From Cristatella mucedo (taxonomy: Eukaryota > Bryozoa > Phylactolaemata > Cristatellidae): a stretch of DNA of 64,000 nucleotides. The stretch covers positions 1 through 64,000 of the forward strand of contig WPIO01000271.1 of NCBI GenBank assembly GCA_009760855.2, read 5' to 3'. This document shows positions 10,860-22,584 of this stretch, one piece after another (within the stretch, counting starts at the first letter, position 1; each line of letters starts with the position of its first letter). The position numbers and the translations under genes are program-made. A model generated the notes under the pieces. It was not told where the DNA came from. It made no database searches and worked only from the letters and a program-made list of their open reading frames with translations.

Positions 10860-12018
10860 TGGTCTGCTTCTTTTCACGGTCAATACACTCCCTCTTACCG
10901 ATGTGATAGCCAACACAATCTAGGCTTTCACTTCTATGCAAATAGCACTCAGTTGTACCTCTGCTTTGATCCTTCTCAGCCTTCCAGGCCATTCGAATCG
11001 TCTCAACTCCCCTGCAGTATGTATAGCGCATAGCCCCACATAGACGGCAGCAAACTTTCTCAAATTGAATGACAATAAAACGAACTTCCTTTTGGTTGGG
11101 GCAAACCAAGTGCGACTTAAAGATTGGAAAGCTCATAGCTCGAAATTGGCTCTGTAAATATATCTTCTGTTGCATCTGCACGACATCTAGGCACACTGTT
11201 TCAAAGTGACCTTTCATTAGACGACCACATCATCTCCACACTCAAAACTGCCTAAATTTAGCTACTTAACGTTGCTAAGATTCGGGATTGTTCAGACAGG
11301 GATACAGACAGGGAAACTGCATCTAAATTAAGTCCACTCGGCTGGCCGACCGGACTGACGTGGAGTAGCAAGGGGGCGGTGCGGCCGGGGGCAGGACTGA
11401 CGTGTCCCCGGGCGCCAAGGTCAAGGGGGCGCCAAAAAATGGATCGTTACATATTTTTTATAGAACTTTTTTCATGTGAGAATACCAATCTTGATTTCAA
11501 GCAAGTCCATATTTCAATGGAATTGACAATTGCTGGCAGAGTTAGTTAAGCATGTTACAGACTTTGACCAAGCTAGCCCGTCATTCACGCCAAAGCTCAT
11601 CCGGCCCATGCAGTGCTGTTGTTGTCAGGATATTGTCTGCCATTCACTCCGAATGATCGTTTTCAAAATAGTAAATTTGAGAAAGTGATTAGTGGGAGTT
11701 TTTTTTTATAGATTTTATCCTAATTAGAGACATTGCATGCATCCAGTATCGTGGGTCAGCATGTACACGACGTCGGCACTTCCAAATCTTCAAAAGCCCT
11801 TTGTCAAGCTAAAACGCACCTGTTCATTATAGCAGTTGATGTGGCTTTGTGATTCGTCCTTGGTGTGCACGTACCTGCTCACATTGTACCTGCTACTTGC
11901 GGTTGTTACCACCAATCATTTGGTAATGCTTGCAATAAAGCATCTGCAAAGTGCCTAGAAAGACATTCAGTTCTCTGATGGCGCTATACAAATATATTTT
12001 TACTATTGTTATTATTAA
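10860..12018 (+). mobile_element. LINE-A (copy 3), decayed, internally disrupted
   Basis: RT-region sequence begins near 10,870, runs through the degraded YADD-motif region (the Asp pair is lost), and continues to about 11,331. About 450 bp of unrelated, partly GC-rich sequence follows (repeated GGACTGACGTG near 11,352 and 11,393). LINE-A resumes near 11,781 and ends with the standard stem-loop and TTATTATTA tail. A 167-codon open frame on the minus strand here is antisense to the RT and not a gene. Confidence 0.75.
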
Positions 12019-12237
12019 GCTTACCTAAGGCTCAACCTCTACCTCCGTGGACGGAGTCAACGGTGTGAAGGTCAGTGCTACTCCAGACCAGTCTCACGTG
12101 AACAGCATTTTCGCTACGGCTACAGTGTATTTTTGTACATTTTTGGTCGCACCAATCTATTTTCAGAAGACACGGGAGGAGAAGGGCCAGTGGTGCCCAG
12201 CATAGAAAGTGAAACCTCGTGAGGTGAAGAAGGAGAG

Positions 12238-12586
12238 GCTAAGGAGGAGGCTGAGGAGGAGGCTGAGGAGGCTGAGGAGGAGGCTGAGGAGGAGGCTGCT
12301 GAGGAGGCTGAGGAGGCTGAGGAGGAGGCTGAGGAGGCTGAGGAGGAGGCTGAGGAGGAGGCTGAGGAGGAGGCTGCTGAGGAGGCTGAGGAGGAGGCTG
12401 AGGAGGAGGCTGAGGAGGAGGCTGAGGAGGAGGCTGAGGAGGAGGCTGAGGAGGCTGAGGAGGAGGCTGAGGCTGAGGAGGCTGAGGAGGAGGCTGAGGA
12501 GGAGGCTGAGGAGGAGGCTGAGGAGGAGGCTGAGGAGGAGGCTGAGGAGGAGGCTGAGGAGGAGGCTGAGGAGGAGGCTGAGGAGG
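12238..12586 (+). repeat. GAGGAGGCT-type minisatellite
   Basis: Irregular 9- and 12-bp units (GAGGAGGCT and GAGGAGGAGGCT) repeat for about 350 bp. One plus frame would read Glu/Glu/Ala repeats but is closed by an in-frame TGA just upstream. The other frames read Arg/Leu or, on the minus strand, Pro/Gln repeats. I treat it as non-coding. Confidence 0.9.
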
Positions 12587-12949
12587 ATCAAAAGAGTGAA
12601 TCAAAAGAGTGAAGGCAGGAAGCACGACAGCAGTGGAGAAACAAGCGCTGGGTCCACTTGTGGCGGTGAAAGGTTCGTGAAGAAAAGAAGCTTTGCTGTT
12701 TGACGACGAAGACGAAGGCGAAGTCACCATTTGGACCACGGGGGATGCAAGCTCTACCACAAGAGTTGAAGATGCGCAAACCTGCTGCAATTTCCCAAGT
12801 CCTGCTCCTGAGTGATATTGGTTACCTGAAGTTTTGCCAAACCTATGTTTTGCGCGTAATTCTGCAGCAACTTAAAAAGAGGAACCAGTACTACAAGGAC
12901 CAAGCCTGTTTAAGAACAAGTAAGGTCCATTTGCAGGAAAAGTTGGTTG

Positions 12950-15400
12950 AATCATGGGCACAGCCTAGTTCAAGAGGCAACTTGCTTATGGGCATGATGC
13001 TAGCAGGACCTGTCTGGTATACTCTCCCTCAAAACAGCTTGCATATTGCTTCAGTTGTTTGCTCTTCCCAATGTCCACCCAAAATTCTTGATCGTCATCT
13101 GAATTGGCAAATGGGTTTAGCCAGTAGAGGAAACCTGAAAAACTAATAGCTCATGAAAACAGCCTTTCTCACCATCAGGCTTTCACCACATGGACAGAAA
13201 CAGAGAGGAGAATTCTCAAAGCAAGTGACACTACTGTCGAGGCACAAATCTTATTAGGAACAAGATGGCAAGAAGTCCTAAAGAGAGTTCTCAGCTCCAT
13301 CAAGCTCTTGGTGTCTCAAAATCTGGCCACGTGCGTGGTCGCCAAGAGAATCTGGTGAGAGGCTGGTGAGACTCTGGGCATGATGCTAGATCTAGTATCT
13401 ATATCTAGCATCTAGATCTAGCAGGATCTGGCTGGTCTACTCTCCCTCAAAACATCCTGCATACAGCGCGTATACGTTTGCAGAAGGACTCAGTCACTGA
13501 TGTCGAGGACGGCAGTTTGATCGAGGGTCGATCTTCTCCGCTCCACTGCATGTCGGAGATGGTAAGCTGAGAGAGCACTGCGAGTGATTGCCCGTTGTAA
13601 GGCGCTTGTGTAGCGTTCAACTTCTTGAGAAGCTTCTTCATCTTCTAGCTCAGTACGATTATCTTCTGCAATCGTGTTTCACTTTGCAGCAAATGCAAAG
13701 TGCCCAGAAAGAGATTAAGTTCTCCGAGGGGGCTTTATCGAGTGTATTATTATTATTACTATTATTAATCACACCTGGTCCAAGTCAGAAATAATCCGAA
13801 GTAAGTCTCTTATCCGTCTCCTAAAACCCAAAATGAGTTCCTTAGTATACTTGCATCCACAGTCTGAGACAAGCTGCTCTGTGAAACAAGTACTATGAAA
13901 TTTGTTTGACTCAAATTCTGATTTGGCACACCTCGAGCAGATGTCTCAGGTCATTAGATATATTGGTGTTAATTTTTCCAACACAACTGTCATTATCAAA
14001 GAGTCCTTCATTGGCTTTCTTCAAATCTATGCTAAATATGCTGCAGCAATTGAAGATCTCATCTTTGGAAAAAAAACTAGAATCTGACAAAACTTCCTTG
14101 CAAGGTTGCAATTCGCAGTGCTACGACAACGCAGCAGTCATGTCTGGCCACTTGTCAGGTGTCTTAAAGAGAATACTGTCCAGAAATGCGAAGGCAATTT
14201 TTGTAAACCATGATAACCTCAGCTTGAACCTGGCAGGAGTGAATGCTGCAAGTCAAGATTCCGTTGCCATTAACTTTTTGGAACGATAGAAAACACCTAA
14301 TTATTCTTTTCAAGATCAACTCTGAAGTCGTAAGAACTGAAGACAGTCTCAGCTATCACTATGAAACGTAAATCTGCAGCAAGGTGGAGTGCAAGAGTGG
14401 AGGCAGTGAAAACTATCAATGAGGAACCGAACAGCAATGCAGATCGTATTTAGAACATGTCTGAGGATGCAAGTGGAACACTTGAAACAAGCAGTGAAGC
14501 TGGCAGTCTCCTATGTTTAATCTTGAACTTTAACTTTTTGGTTCGGTTGCCATTTTGATGCCGCATCTTAAGGCAGATAGACCACATTCAGAAATGACTG
14601 CATAATCAAAAGACGAACTTCTAAGACGCCTTTTGTGACTTCCACCCTCTCAAGAGTGAGTTATCAAGACTTCGAGAAGACCTGTGCCAAGAGTCACTAA
14701 TAGATGCCAAAAAGCGGGAGGTGACTTGTGGGAAGTTGTAGCTGAACGAAAAATCTGCCGCAGGTCACAGATGCCTGGATAAAACCCTCTCAACGTCTTG
14801 AGAGAGTTTTGCGTTGGTCTCACGTCAGAGGAGGAGGTTTCAAGAATAATGAAGAACAGCATAGAATATCTCTGACAAGCAATTACAACTAGGTTTTCCC
14901 GGCTCACATATCTTGATGTCAAATTTGGCTTCTTGTTGGAAGTTGAGCAGCTTTGAAGAGTCTTTACCAGACCAAACTCGGCCGCCAATGTCTAGATCTT
15001 GGAGGCTACTATTGTTCAGACGTAGATGGAACGGAGCTTTAAAACAAAATATGTGACTGTAAAATACTTTATGTTGCACGTCTCGACTCATCTCACCAAA
15101 CGCCGCACTAGAATTCACGTATGTCATTTTCAGTTATAGAGAGGATGTGTGTCCTAATGTGAGAGTTACCTTGCAAGTTCTTCTCACCATAGCTGTATCA
15201 ATTTCATGCTGCGAACATTCTTTCAGCAAGCTGAAGATAATCCTGTCTTATCTGAGAGCATCAATGGAGCAAGCAAGATCGACTCCCTGGTTTGGTCTCA
15301 TTAAGCACAGAGGAAGAAACATGGGAAATATATTGACTTTCAGACGGTAATAGATCAATTTGCCACGTTCAAGGCCAGAAAATTTCCCTTCAGTTCAAGC
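12950..15400 (+). mobile_element. hAT transposase relic (ZMYM1/DUF4371-type)
   Basis: Blocks of a hAT transposase appear in order on the plus strand. There is a segment near 13,188-13,346 reading like WQEVLKRVLSS...SQNLA. The DUF4371 core at 13,830-14,289 contains LEQMSQVIRYI, YDNAAVMSG, and NLSLNLAGVNA. A block near 14,370 reads ARWSARVEAVK, and the C-terminal dimerisation domain at 15,147-15,350 includes EHSFSKLKIILSYLR. Stops and frameshifts separate every block. A LINE-A tail and an internal duplication lie inside it at 13,340-13,790. The element is inactive. No terminal inverted repeats were identified. Confidence 0.85.
13675..13770 (+). mobile_element. LINE-A 3' tail (copy 4) inside the hAT relic
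   Basis: Only the terminal stem-loop (AAAGTGCC...AGAGATTAAG...TCTCCGAGGGGGC) and the (ATT)n tail remain. hAT coding blocks lie on both sides, so it arrived after the hAT element. Confidence 0.8.
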
Positions 15401-15599
15401 TGCGATAGCTACCTTGTACTTTTACCACAGTTCATACACATTTCTCGACTCGATTCGCCTGCTAGCATATTTTTTTTGCATTTATTTTGTGGTGGAGCTA
15501 TTTTCCTGCACTTGCTTGACAAGACGAAGGGGCACCATTTGTAGCTTTTTCCCAGCGCGCCCAAAGGTCTCACAATACCACTGGGATGGACAGACGGAC

Positions 15600-15602
<3 letters not shown>

Positions 15603-15697
<95 letters not shown>

Positions 15698-15737
15698 CTG
15701 ACTGACTGATGGACAGACAGACAGACAGACAGACAGA
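15603..15737 (+). repeat. (GA)n, then (GACT)n and (GACA)n
   Basis: About 95 bp of GA repeat grades into GACTGACTGACT and GACAGACAGACA. Confidence 0.95.
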
Positions 15738-16244
15738 CACTCTAAAGGAATGTCAAAATACAGAGACAGAGTGCAGAGAGCACATACAGAACAGGCGTGA
15801 TGGCGTTACTCCACATTGGACTTGTTAGTTTGCCCAGCCTTTGGATTCCCATGATCATGTAATGGCACCCCGGCCGTAATTTTCTAAAGTTACCTCTATT
15901 GCTCGGAGTCATTACAGTCTAACTTGATTAGCCACACGTGTCAGCAGGGCAATCCAACTTTATTAGAAACAGGCACGAGTGATTAGCATGCAGCATGGCA
16001 TAAGTGTACCTGATTCCAGCCTTCACTCTTGGATTTCCAGTCGACAGCCCTGGCATGGTTGCCATAGCAGCGAGCTGCTGCTGCTGCTGCACTGCTGTGC
16101 AGCGCTCTCTTCGTCTCTCCTTCTTGTGATCACGAAAACACCATGGCTTGCTCATCAGCGCCGAGAGGGCATGCTGCCCCATCAAGCTGCCCGAGCAAGC
16201 CCCCAGGGGGACACACCAGCACACAGAATAAGAGGGCTATAGTT
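15738..16244. other. No gene seen
   Basis: No supported gene or repeat copy. Confidence 0.4.

Positions 16245-16284
<40 letters not shown>
16245..16284 (+). repeat. (GCA)n microsatellite, about 13 units
   Basis: Uninterrupted GCA triplets, followed by a looser GCAGCAACGGCAAGAGCAACG stretch. Confidence 0.95.
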
Positions 16285-16285
<1 letters not shown>

Positions 16286-16420
16286 GGCAGCAGGCACCAG
16301 CTCGAGGCAGCAGCAACGGCAAGAGCAACGGCAGGAGCAGTGGCAGATTTGCCAAGGGAGCAGTTAGCTGCACTGTGCTGCCTGCTGCTAATGTCACCCG
16401 ATGAGTGAAACTCTGAGACT

Positions 16421-16514
16421 CTGAGAGCCTGAGCACTGAGCTGTAGCTCTGAGAGCCTGAGCACTGAGCTTTAGCTCTGAGAGCCTGAGCACTGAGCTGT
16501 AGCTCTGAGAGCCT
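16421..16514 (+). repeat. 28-bp tandem repeat, 3.4 copies
   Basis: Unit starts at 16,421, 16,449, 16,477 and 16,505, each opening CTGAGAGCCTGAGCACTGAG. There is one T/G variant in unit 2. Confidence 0.95.
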
Positions 16515-16809
16515 CGACGTGCGACGATCCAGGCTTTGCACCAGGTCTGCTCTTCCATGAGCTCGAGCTCCCACAAGTACTGAGCCAGAAATCAGTCTAC
16601 CAGAAGTAGTAGCTGCAGTAGTAGCAGGTCTTGCAATGACTGTAGCACTAGAGATTGAACGAAGCTTTGCCATGCCGGCGATTACCCAGTGCATTTTTAG
16701 GTCACCCATGACCTACCCAAAGCCCCTAAATCCCCCACCAGCATCCACAATTCGTCATGACCACCCCACACTCCTATGCCATCCCACATGGCCAAACCCA
16801 CCTAACCTC

Positions 16810-16810
<1 letters not shown>

Positions 16811-16893
<83 letters not shown>
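16811..16893 (+). repeat. (AC)n microsatellite
   Basis: About 41 AC dinucleotides ending in ACGCGCATATACA. Confidence 0.95.
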
Positions 16894-16894
<1 letters not shown>

Positions 16895-17067
16895 GCATAT
16901 ACAGCAAATCCATGTACATATACGTAAATATATGTGCGACAGCTCACTGCCCGTGGATTCGCTTCCCTGAGTCATAGTAAAAGTAGTCATTGTATGGTCA
17001 ACGAAGACAATGCTGCACCAGCTTTCTGAATGACCGAAGGACGGACTTTCTTTCTTCAATTAATAGA

Positions 17068-17068
<1 letters not shown>

Positions 17069-17116
<48 letters not shown>

Positions 17117-17120
17117 GTGT

Positions 17121-17166
<46 letters not shown>
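17069..17166 (+). repeat. Compound (AC)n/(AT)n microsatellite
   Basis: AC run, AT run, a second short AC run and a second AT run in sequence. Confidence 0.95.
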
Positions 17167-18327
<1,161 letters not shown>

Positions 18328-19571
18328 AGGAGTCGAGAGAGAGATTTCTGAGGATTCTCTAGAGAGTCCACCAAAAGTTGAGCTGCAGTAGTTTTGCGAG
18401 CAGGAGGCACGACTGAGCAATCAAACCACTGTGCGATCTGCCCCTCTGGTACCTGATCGCTGTGCGATGTAACGCGTATCGCGCGAGCAGCGAGAAGTTG
18501 ACTACGCCGCAGCCAGATGCAAGAGCGAGGAATAAAACAATTCTCGAAATTCAGACCCATCTCTACCTGAGACAGCGAAGTAATTTTCTCCACATTGCAT
18601 TGACTTCCATCCCTTAATTTACCAAAACCACTGGAGGAATGATCGGTTGTGGCCATTCAATCGTAGCAGCAGCTTCCAAAATATTGTGTCCGACATTCAA
18701 AGGAATACTTGTTCATTATAAAAATAGGATGGCATGATTAATCCTGCCAAGTCTAAATGACACTTGAAAGATATCGAGAATCTACTCGAGACAGTGATAT
18801 TAGACGACCACCAAACCAGGAGGCAGACCGATGGTACGCACGCAGTTGAGCAGGATATAAGGCAGTGCCTTGGGCAAATCGTTTGTGCTATTTTTCCAAA
18901 AAGAAGGCCACGTTTTTTGGATGCACACATGGCGGCGGCGTTCTTGGGCTGCACTTGAAATTAAAGCTCGATACGACGCGATGTGACGCGACGGTTAAAG
19001 GTGCATCTCTTTGCCAAGTCGTATCTTTCTATCGGATCGTGCCAAATCCAACATCGAGAGATGCAAAAGATCAAACTTAATATAATGAGCCTCTAGCGAA
19101 GCAAGAGCTGCTGCTATGCTGAAACTCCGGCGAGTTTTACATTTATTTTTGCCGAGTACTGCACTTTTCATTACCGGATTGCGTGCACTGCCAGTCATTG
19201 TGCGTTTACTCAATTCGAATAGGGCTGCTGTTTTTCTACAAACGCTCACTCGCTGGAGCGCAGCCGCTGCTCTCGTGACGCACACGCGCATCCCGCTCTC
19301 TGCTCCGCAAGAGGGCGTCGTTGAAGCGAAATGTCGCCACTAAGGCAGCGCTGGATTCCACATGAGTCAGAGATATGTCTCCTCCAACGCCGTCGGTAGG
19401 AGGCGATAGTTGGGTGGGCAAATAGGAGCATACCTCCTCCTCCTCCCCGAAGGTCTGGCTGAAAGAAGTCTGGGTCAGGCTGTTCCAACCAAATGTGCAG
19501 CCGTTCAAATAGCACAAATAGTCCAGACAGTCATCCCGTAGCTTCCGTCTCGCCGAACAAGGAGACACAAG
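18328..19571. other. No gene recognised; upstream of candidate gene
   Basis: CpG becomes more frequent from about 19,200 to 19,570. An open minus-strand frame of 110 codons (19,236-19,568) starts at GTG, not ATG, and I do not support it. The stretch could hold the promoter of the candidate gene starting at 19,572, but I found no clear TATA element. Confidence 0.35.
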
Positions 19572-19690
19572 ATGAACGACGGATCTACCGGGCTAACCGG
19601 GATGGGCCAGCGGCTAGCAGCTTCGGTTACTCAGTTTGAGAGCGATTCTGGAGACTTTTCCCGCGACGAGTCTTCGACGAGCGCATTCAG
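19572..19690 (+). CDS. Candidate exon 1 of an unrecognised gene
   Basis: An ATG with A at -3 opens a frame beginning MNDGSTGLTGMGQRLAAS. It continues acidic and Ser-rich (SDSGDFSRDESSTSAF) before a possible donor, CAG|GTTGTT, after 19,690. Without splicing the frame would stop at 19,731-19,733 after 53 codons. If the donor is used, the exon ends with two bases of a codon. The composition resembles a disordered N-terminus, but no family is recognised. The alternative is a chance ORF. Confidence 0.3.
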
Positions 19691-19798
19691 GTTGTTTTCC
19701 TGCCGAGATTCTAGATTTTTCCCCTTTGATTAGGCTACGATGGGTTTTAGCGCAGCGCCCAGTAGCCCAGCACCCATTTTTAACCCGACCTTGTGCAT

Positions 19799-20482
19799 AT
19801 CCTAATAATAATAGTAATAATTATAATGCACTTGATTAAGCGCCCTCAGAGAACTTGATTTCTTTCTAGGCGCTTTACATTTGCTGCAAAGGAAACACGA
19901 TTGAATGGTGAGTAATATTGTGCTTGATAAACAGCATGAATAACATGGTTAGGGGTGACTTGCACAGGGTCAGCATGCAAGTGTGGTTAGTGGCAGCATG
20001 CACAGTGTCAGCACGCATAAGCACACGAAGGATGAATCACAGAGACCCACTAAATGCTGTCCTAAATAGGCGTGTTTTTAAGTTGTTTTTAAAATTGGTC
20101 AAGTCAGGTGATGTTGTGACGAAAGTCGGGAGTGAGCTCCAGGCTTTGGGAGCATGCGAACTGAATGCACGGTCTCCAAAGGACTTGAGCTTTGAACGAG
20201 GTATCGGTAAATTGTTAGATTCCAAAAAGCGGGTGGTACGATGCTTGGCCTGGTGGTGGAGTAGATCTGAGAGACATGGCTTGAGCTAAAGAATGAAGTG
20301 ACCTAAAAGTGAGCGACAAAACCTTTGAGTCGATCCGTTGCTTGACTGGTAGCCAGTGCAGGTCGGCGAGAAGTGGTGTGATGAGGCAAGTACGACGCTC
20401 ACGACAGACAAGCCTAGCTGCGGAGTTTTGCCCGGCTGTAATCGCCTGATTGCACTTGCCGGCAGGCCAGCAAGCAGCCTAA
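19799..20482 (-). mobile_element. LINE-A (copy 5), 5' truncated, with target duplication
   Basis: The minus-strand copy holds the C-terminal RT region (FGDRAFSSHAPKAWSSLP) and the 3' UTR ending at an (ATT)n tail. CCTAA occurs on both sides (19,799-19,803 and 20,478-20,482), a probable short target-site duplication. It lies inside the first intron of the candidate gene at 19,572-21,823. Confidence 0.85.
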
Positions 20483-20629
20483 CGGAGGCAAAGATCTTGC
20501 AGTGGCTTTCGTCTCAGCTGAACATTGGACGTTCGCCGAGATCGAGAAGCAGCAGCTGTGGCGACTCCCAGTCCATCAGTCCACTGGCCACCGATGTCCC
20601 TGGCGATGTCGGTGTCTTGGCCTCATCTA
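20478..20629 (+). CDS. Candidate exon 2 of an unrecognised gene
   Basis: The frame reads LTEAKILQWLSSQLNIG, then a Ser/Arg-rich stretch (SPRSRSSSCGDSQS), up to a strong donor GTAAGTAT at 20,630. It ends after the first base of a codon. The upstream acceptor is uncertain. One beginning at 20,478 or 20,466 matches the phase of exon 1, but it lies at or inside the edge of the LINE-A insertion. Alternatives at ATCTTGCAG| or TCGTCTCAG| would be phase 0 and would not match. No domain is recognised. Confidence 0.3.
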
Positions 20630-20763
20630 GTAAGTATCTATGACCGTGGCGACGTGCGGGACGTGCTATGAGCCGCAGCCGACGAGTCGATCTGATTGCA
20701 TGCTTCTAGCCTCTCGTTAGGGGCATCTGCACCACCCCCTGGCCAACACCGACCAAATCACAG

Positions 20764-21255
20764 ATAATAATAATAATAATAATAATATTGCACTTGATAA
20801 AGCGCCCTCAGAGAACTTAATCTCTTTCTAGGCGCTTTACATTTGCTGCAAAGTGATACGCAATAGAATAGTAAGTAAAATCATGCTTGAAAAACAAACA
20901 AAATGAATAACATGGTTAGGGGTTACATGCACAGGGTCAGCATGCAAATGTGGTTAGTGGCAGCATGAACAGTGTCAGCACGCATAAGCACATCGAGGAC
21001 GAATCACAAGGACCCACTAAATGCTGTCCTAAATAGGTATGTTTTTAGGTTTCTTTTAAATGTGGTCAGGTCAGGGGATGTTCTGATGCAGGTCGGGAGG
21101 GAGTTCCAGGCTGTGGGAGCATACGAGCTAAATGCACGGTCTCCAAAGGATTTAAGGTTTGTACGAGGTATTTCTAGACTGTTGGATTCCGAAAAGCGAG
21201 TGGTACGATGCTTTGCCTGATGGGGTAGTATATCTGACAGATCCCGCATGCAGCA
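20764..21255 (-). mobile_element. LINE-A (copy 6), 5' truncated
   Basis: Minus-strand copy with the (ATT)n tail at 20,764-20,788, the 3' UTR and the C-terminal RT block (SFGDRAFSSYAPTAWNSLP). It lies in the second intron of the candidate gene. Confidence 0.85.
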
Positions 21256-21575
21256 GTAAAACTGCTGCACGCTGGGAAAAGAAGGAGTAAATATTGTAAA
21301 TAAAATATTGTATTTTAAATTTTTAAATATTTATGAAAGTATATTCAAGCGGAGTCACAGAATCCCACCGTTTTACTACAATTTGAAATATTTACAGCAA
21401 CTTGCCCATGCCTGTCCTATCCCACGCCTCACGCCCTGCCCACACTGGGGACTTAACAGAAAAATACACAGACAAGTAAGGCATAACAGTGGTTAGGATT
21501 GACAGCCATTTGACACCGAGTTGTGTTGCATATTAGTGCATATCCTGTCGGAGCATGCGTCTATACATACAACAG

Positions 21576-21823
21576 TTGTCATCTCAAGCAAAAATCGCAA
21601 GAGGAAACGTAGTGTCATCGAGAGGTCAGCCGAGGAGCTTTGTCGCATCGATGTATCGTCAACGATCTCGGTGGAGATATGTGCCCCTGCCAAGACATCT
21701 CGACATTCGCGACAGTGCGTAATGTATCGTCATTGCAGAAGATTCTGTGGTGAGGTCCAGATATCTACGGCCGCAGAGCAAAGCTCTTCAGCCAAAAACT
21801 TTGCAGCGCCAGAAAAAACTTAG
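21576..21823 (+). CDS. Candidate exon 3 (terminal) of an unrecognised gene
   Basis: A possible acceptor (TACATACAACAG|) precedes a frame that continues in phase from exon 2. It reads VISSKNRKRKRSVIERSAEE, with a basic NLS-like KRKR patch, then a Cys/His/Arg-containing stretch. It stops at TAG 21,821-21,823. An AATAAA at 22,469-22,474 could serve as a polyadenylation signal. If all three exons join, the product is about 172 residues. It matches no family known to me. Confidence 0.3.
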
Positions 21824-22584
21824 GTTTTTTCTTCTTAGTTTTACGTGAAGGCTTCAGTTTCCTAATTTTAGTTCACGCCCAAACTCGACGCTGCGACGAA
21901 CCCAGCCTCTCGCAGAGGTCAATGCATGCGCTGTGCCCCCGATACCTGAACCTGCGAGGGTTACGACGGAGCTCGAGCGAAATACGTGCATCTTGGATGC
22001 TTGTAACCGATGCTAGACCGCTAAAAACTGAGCGGCCATCATGCCGTGAGCAGCAGCGGCGCTAGCTCGAAGCCCGCGGTAATGAGCCAACTATGAGCTC
22101 GAGGCGTGAGCCTCGACCATACCGTCTACACGTTTGGCTCTAATGAATAGCCGTCGTCGCGGATGGAACCGAAACTCACGTGACCGACCAGAAGAGGCTT
22201 GCAAAGTCGCGAGCACGCCCACGCGGCCTTCCCGAGCGTAGCCCTCCCTGAGCAATGCAGAGCAGGTGGCCGTTTCTGCGACCTAAAATAATGTGTCGTG
22301 TTGACAGTATCGCTCTGCGTGATGCTTTTACAATGCCGGTGCCAAATAGAAGCCAAAAGCCAAACTGCGTTCCGACGAACCGACTGAATGTGATCAACAC
22401 AACAGCTGCACGTACATAGCTCTGTGAAACAAACCCGCTGAAAGCCTTAATTGAAACGTGCTGTGCTCAATAAATACTGCCAGGCTCAAGGAATTCGTGT
22501 GATCATTTCTCCCATAAATATTTGCCGGTATGCTAATTTGCATGCCGTCTGTCAACGATACAGGAATTCGCCTCTACGAAGGGA
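21824..22584. other. No gene seen; possible 3' UTR
   Basis: CpG-containing sequence with AATAAA at 22,469. It may be the 3' UTR of the candidate gene. Nothing else is recognised. Confidence 0.35.

Noticed and set aside
10714-11217. 167-codon ORF on the minus strand
   Set aside because: It is antisense to the decayed LINE-A reverse transcriptase of copy 3.
12239-12790. Proline/glutamine-rich 183-codon ORF
   Set aside because: It is produced by the GAGGAGGCT minisatellite; the non-repeat ends have no recognisable features.
19236-19568. 110-codon minus-strand ORF divergent from the candidate exon 1
   Set aside because: It starts at GTG, lacks ATG, and its openness can be explained by CpG-rich composition; no domain is visible.
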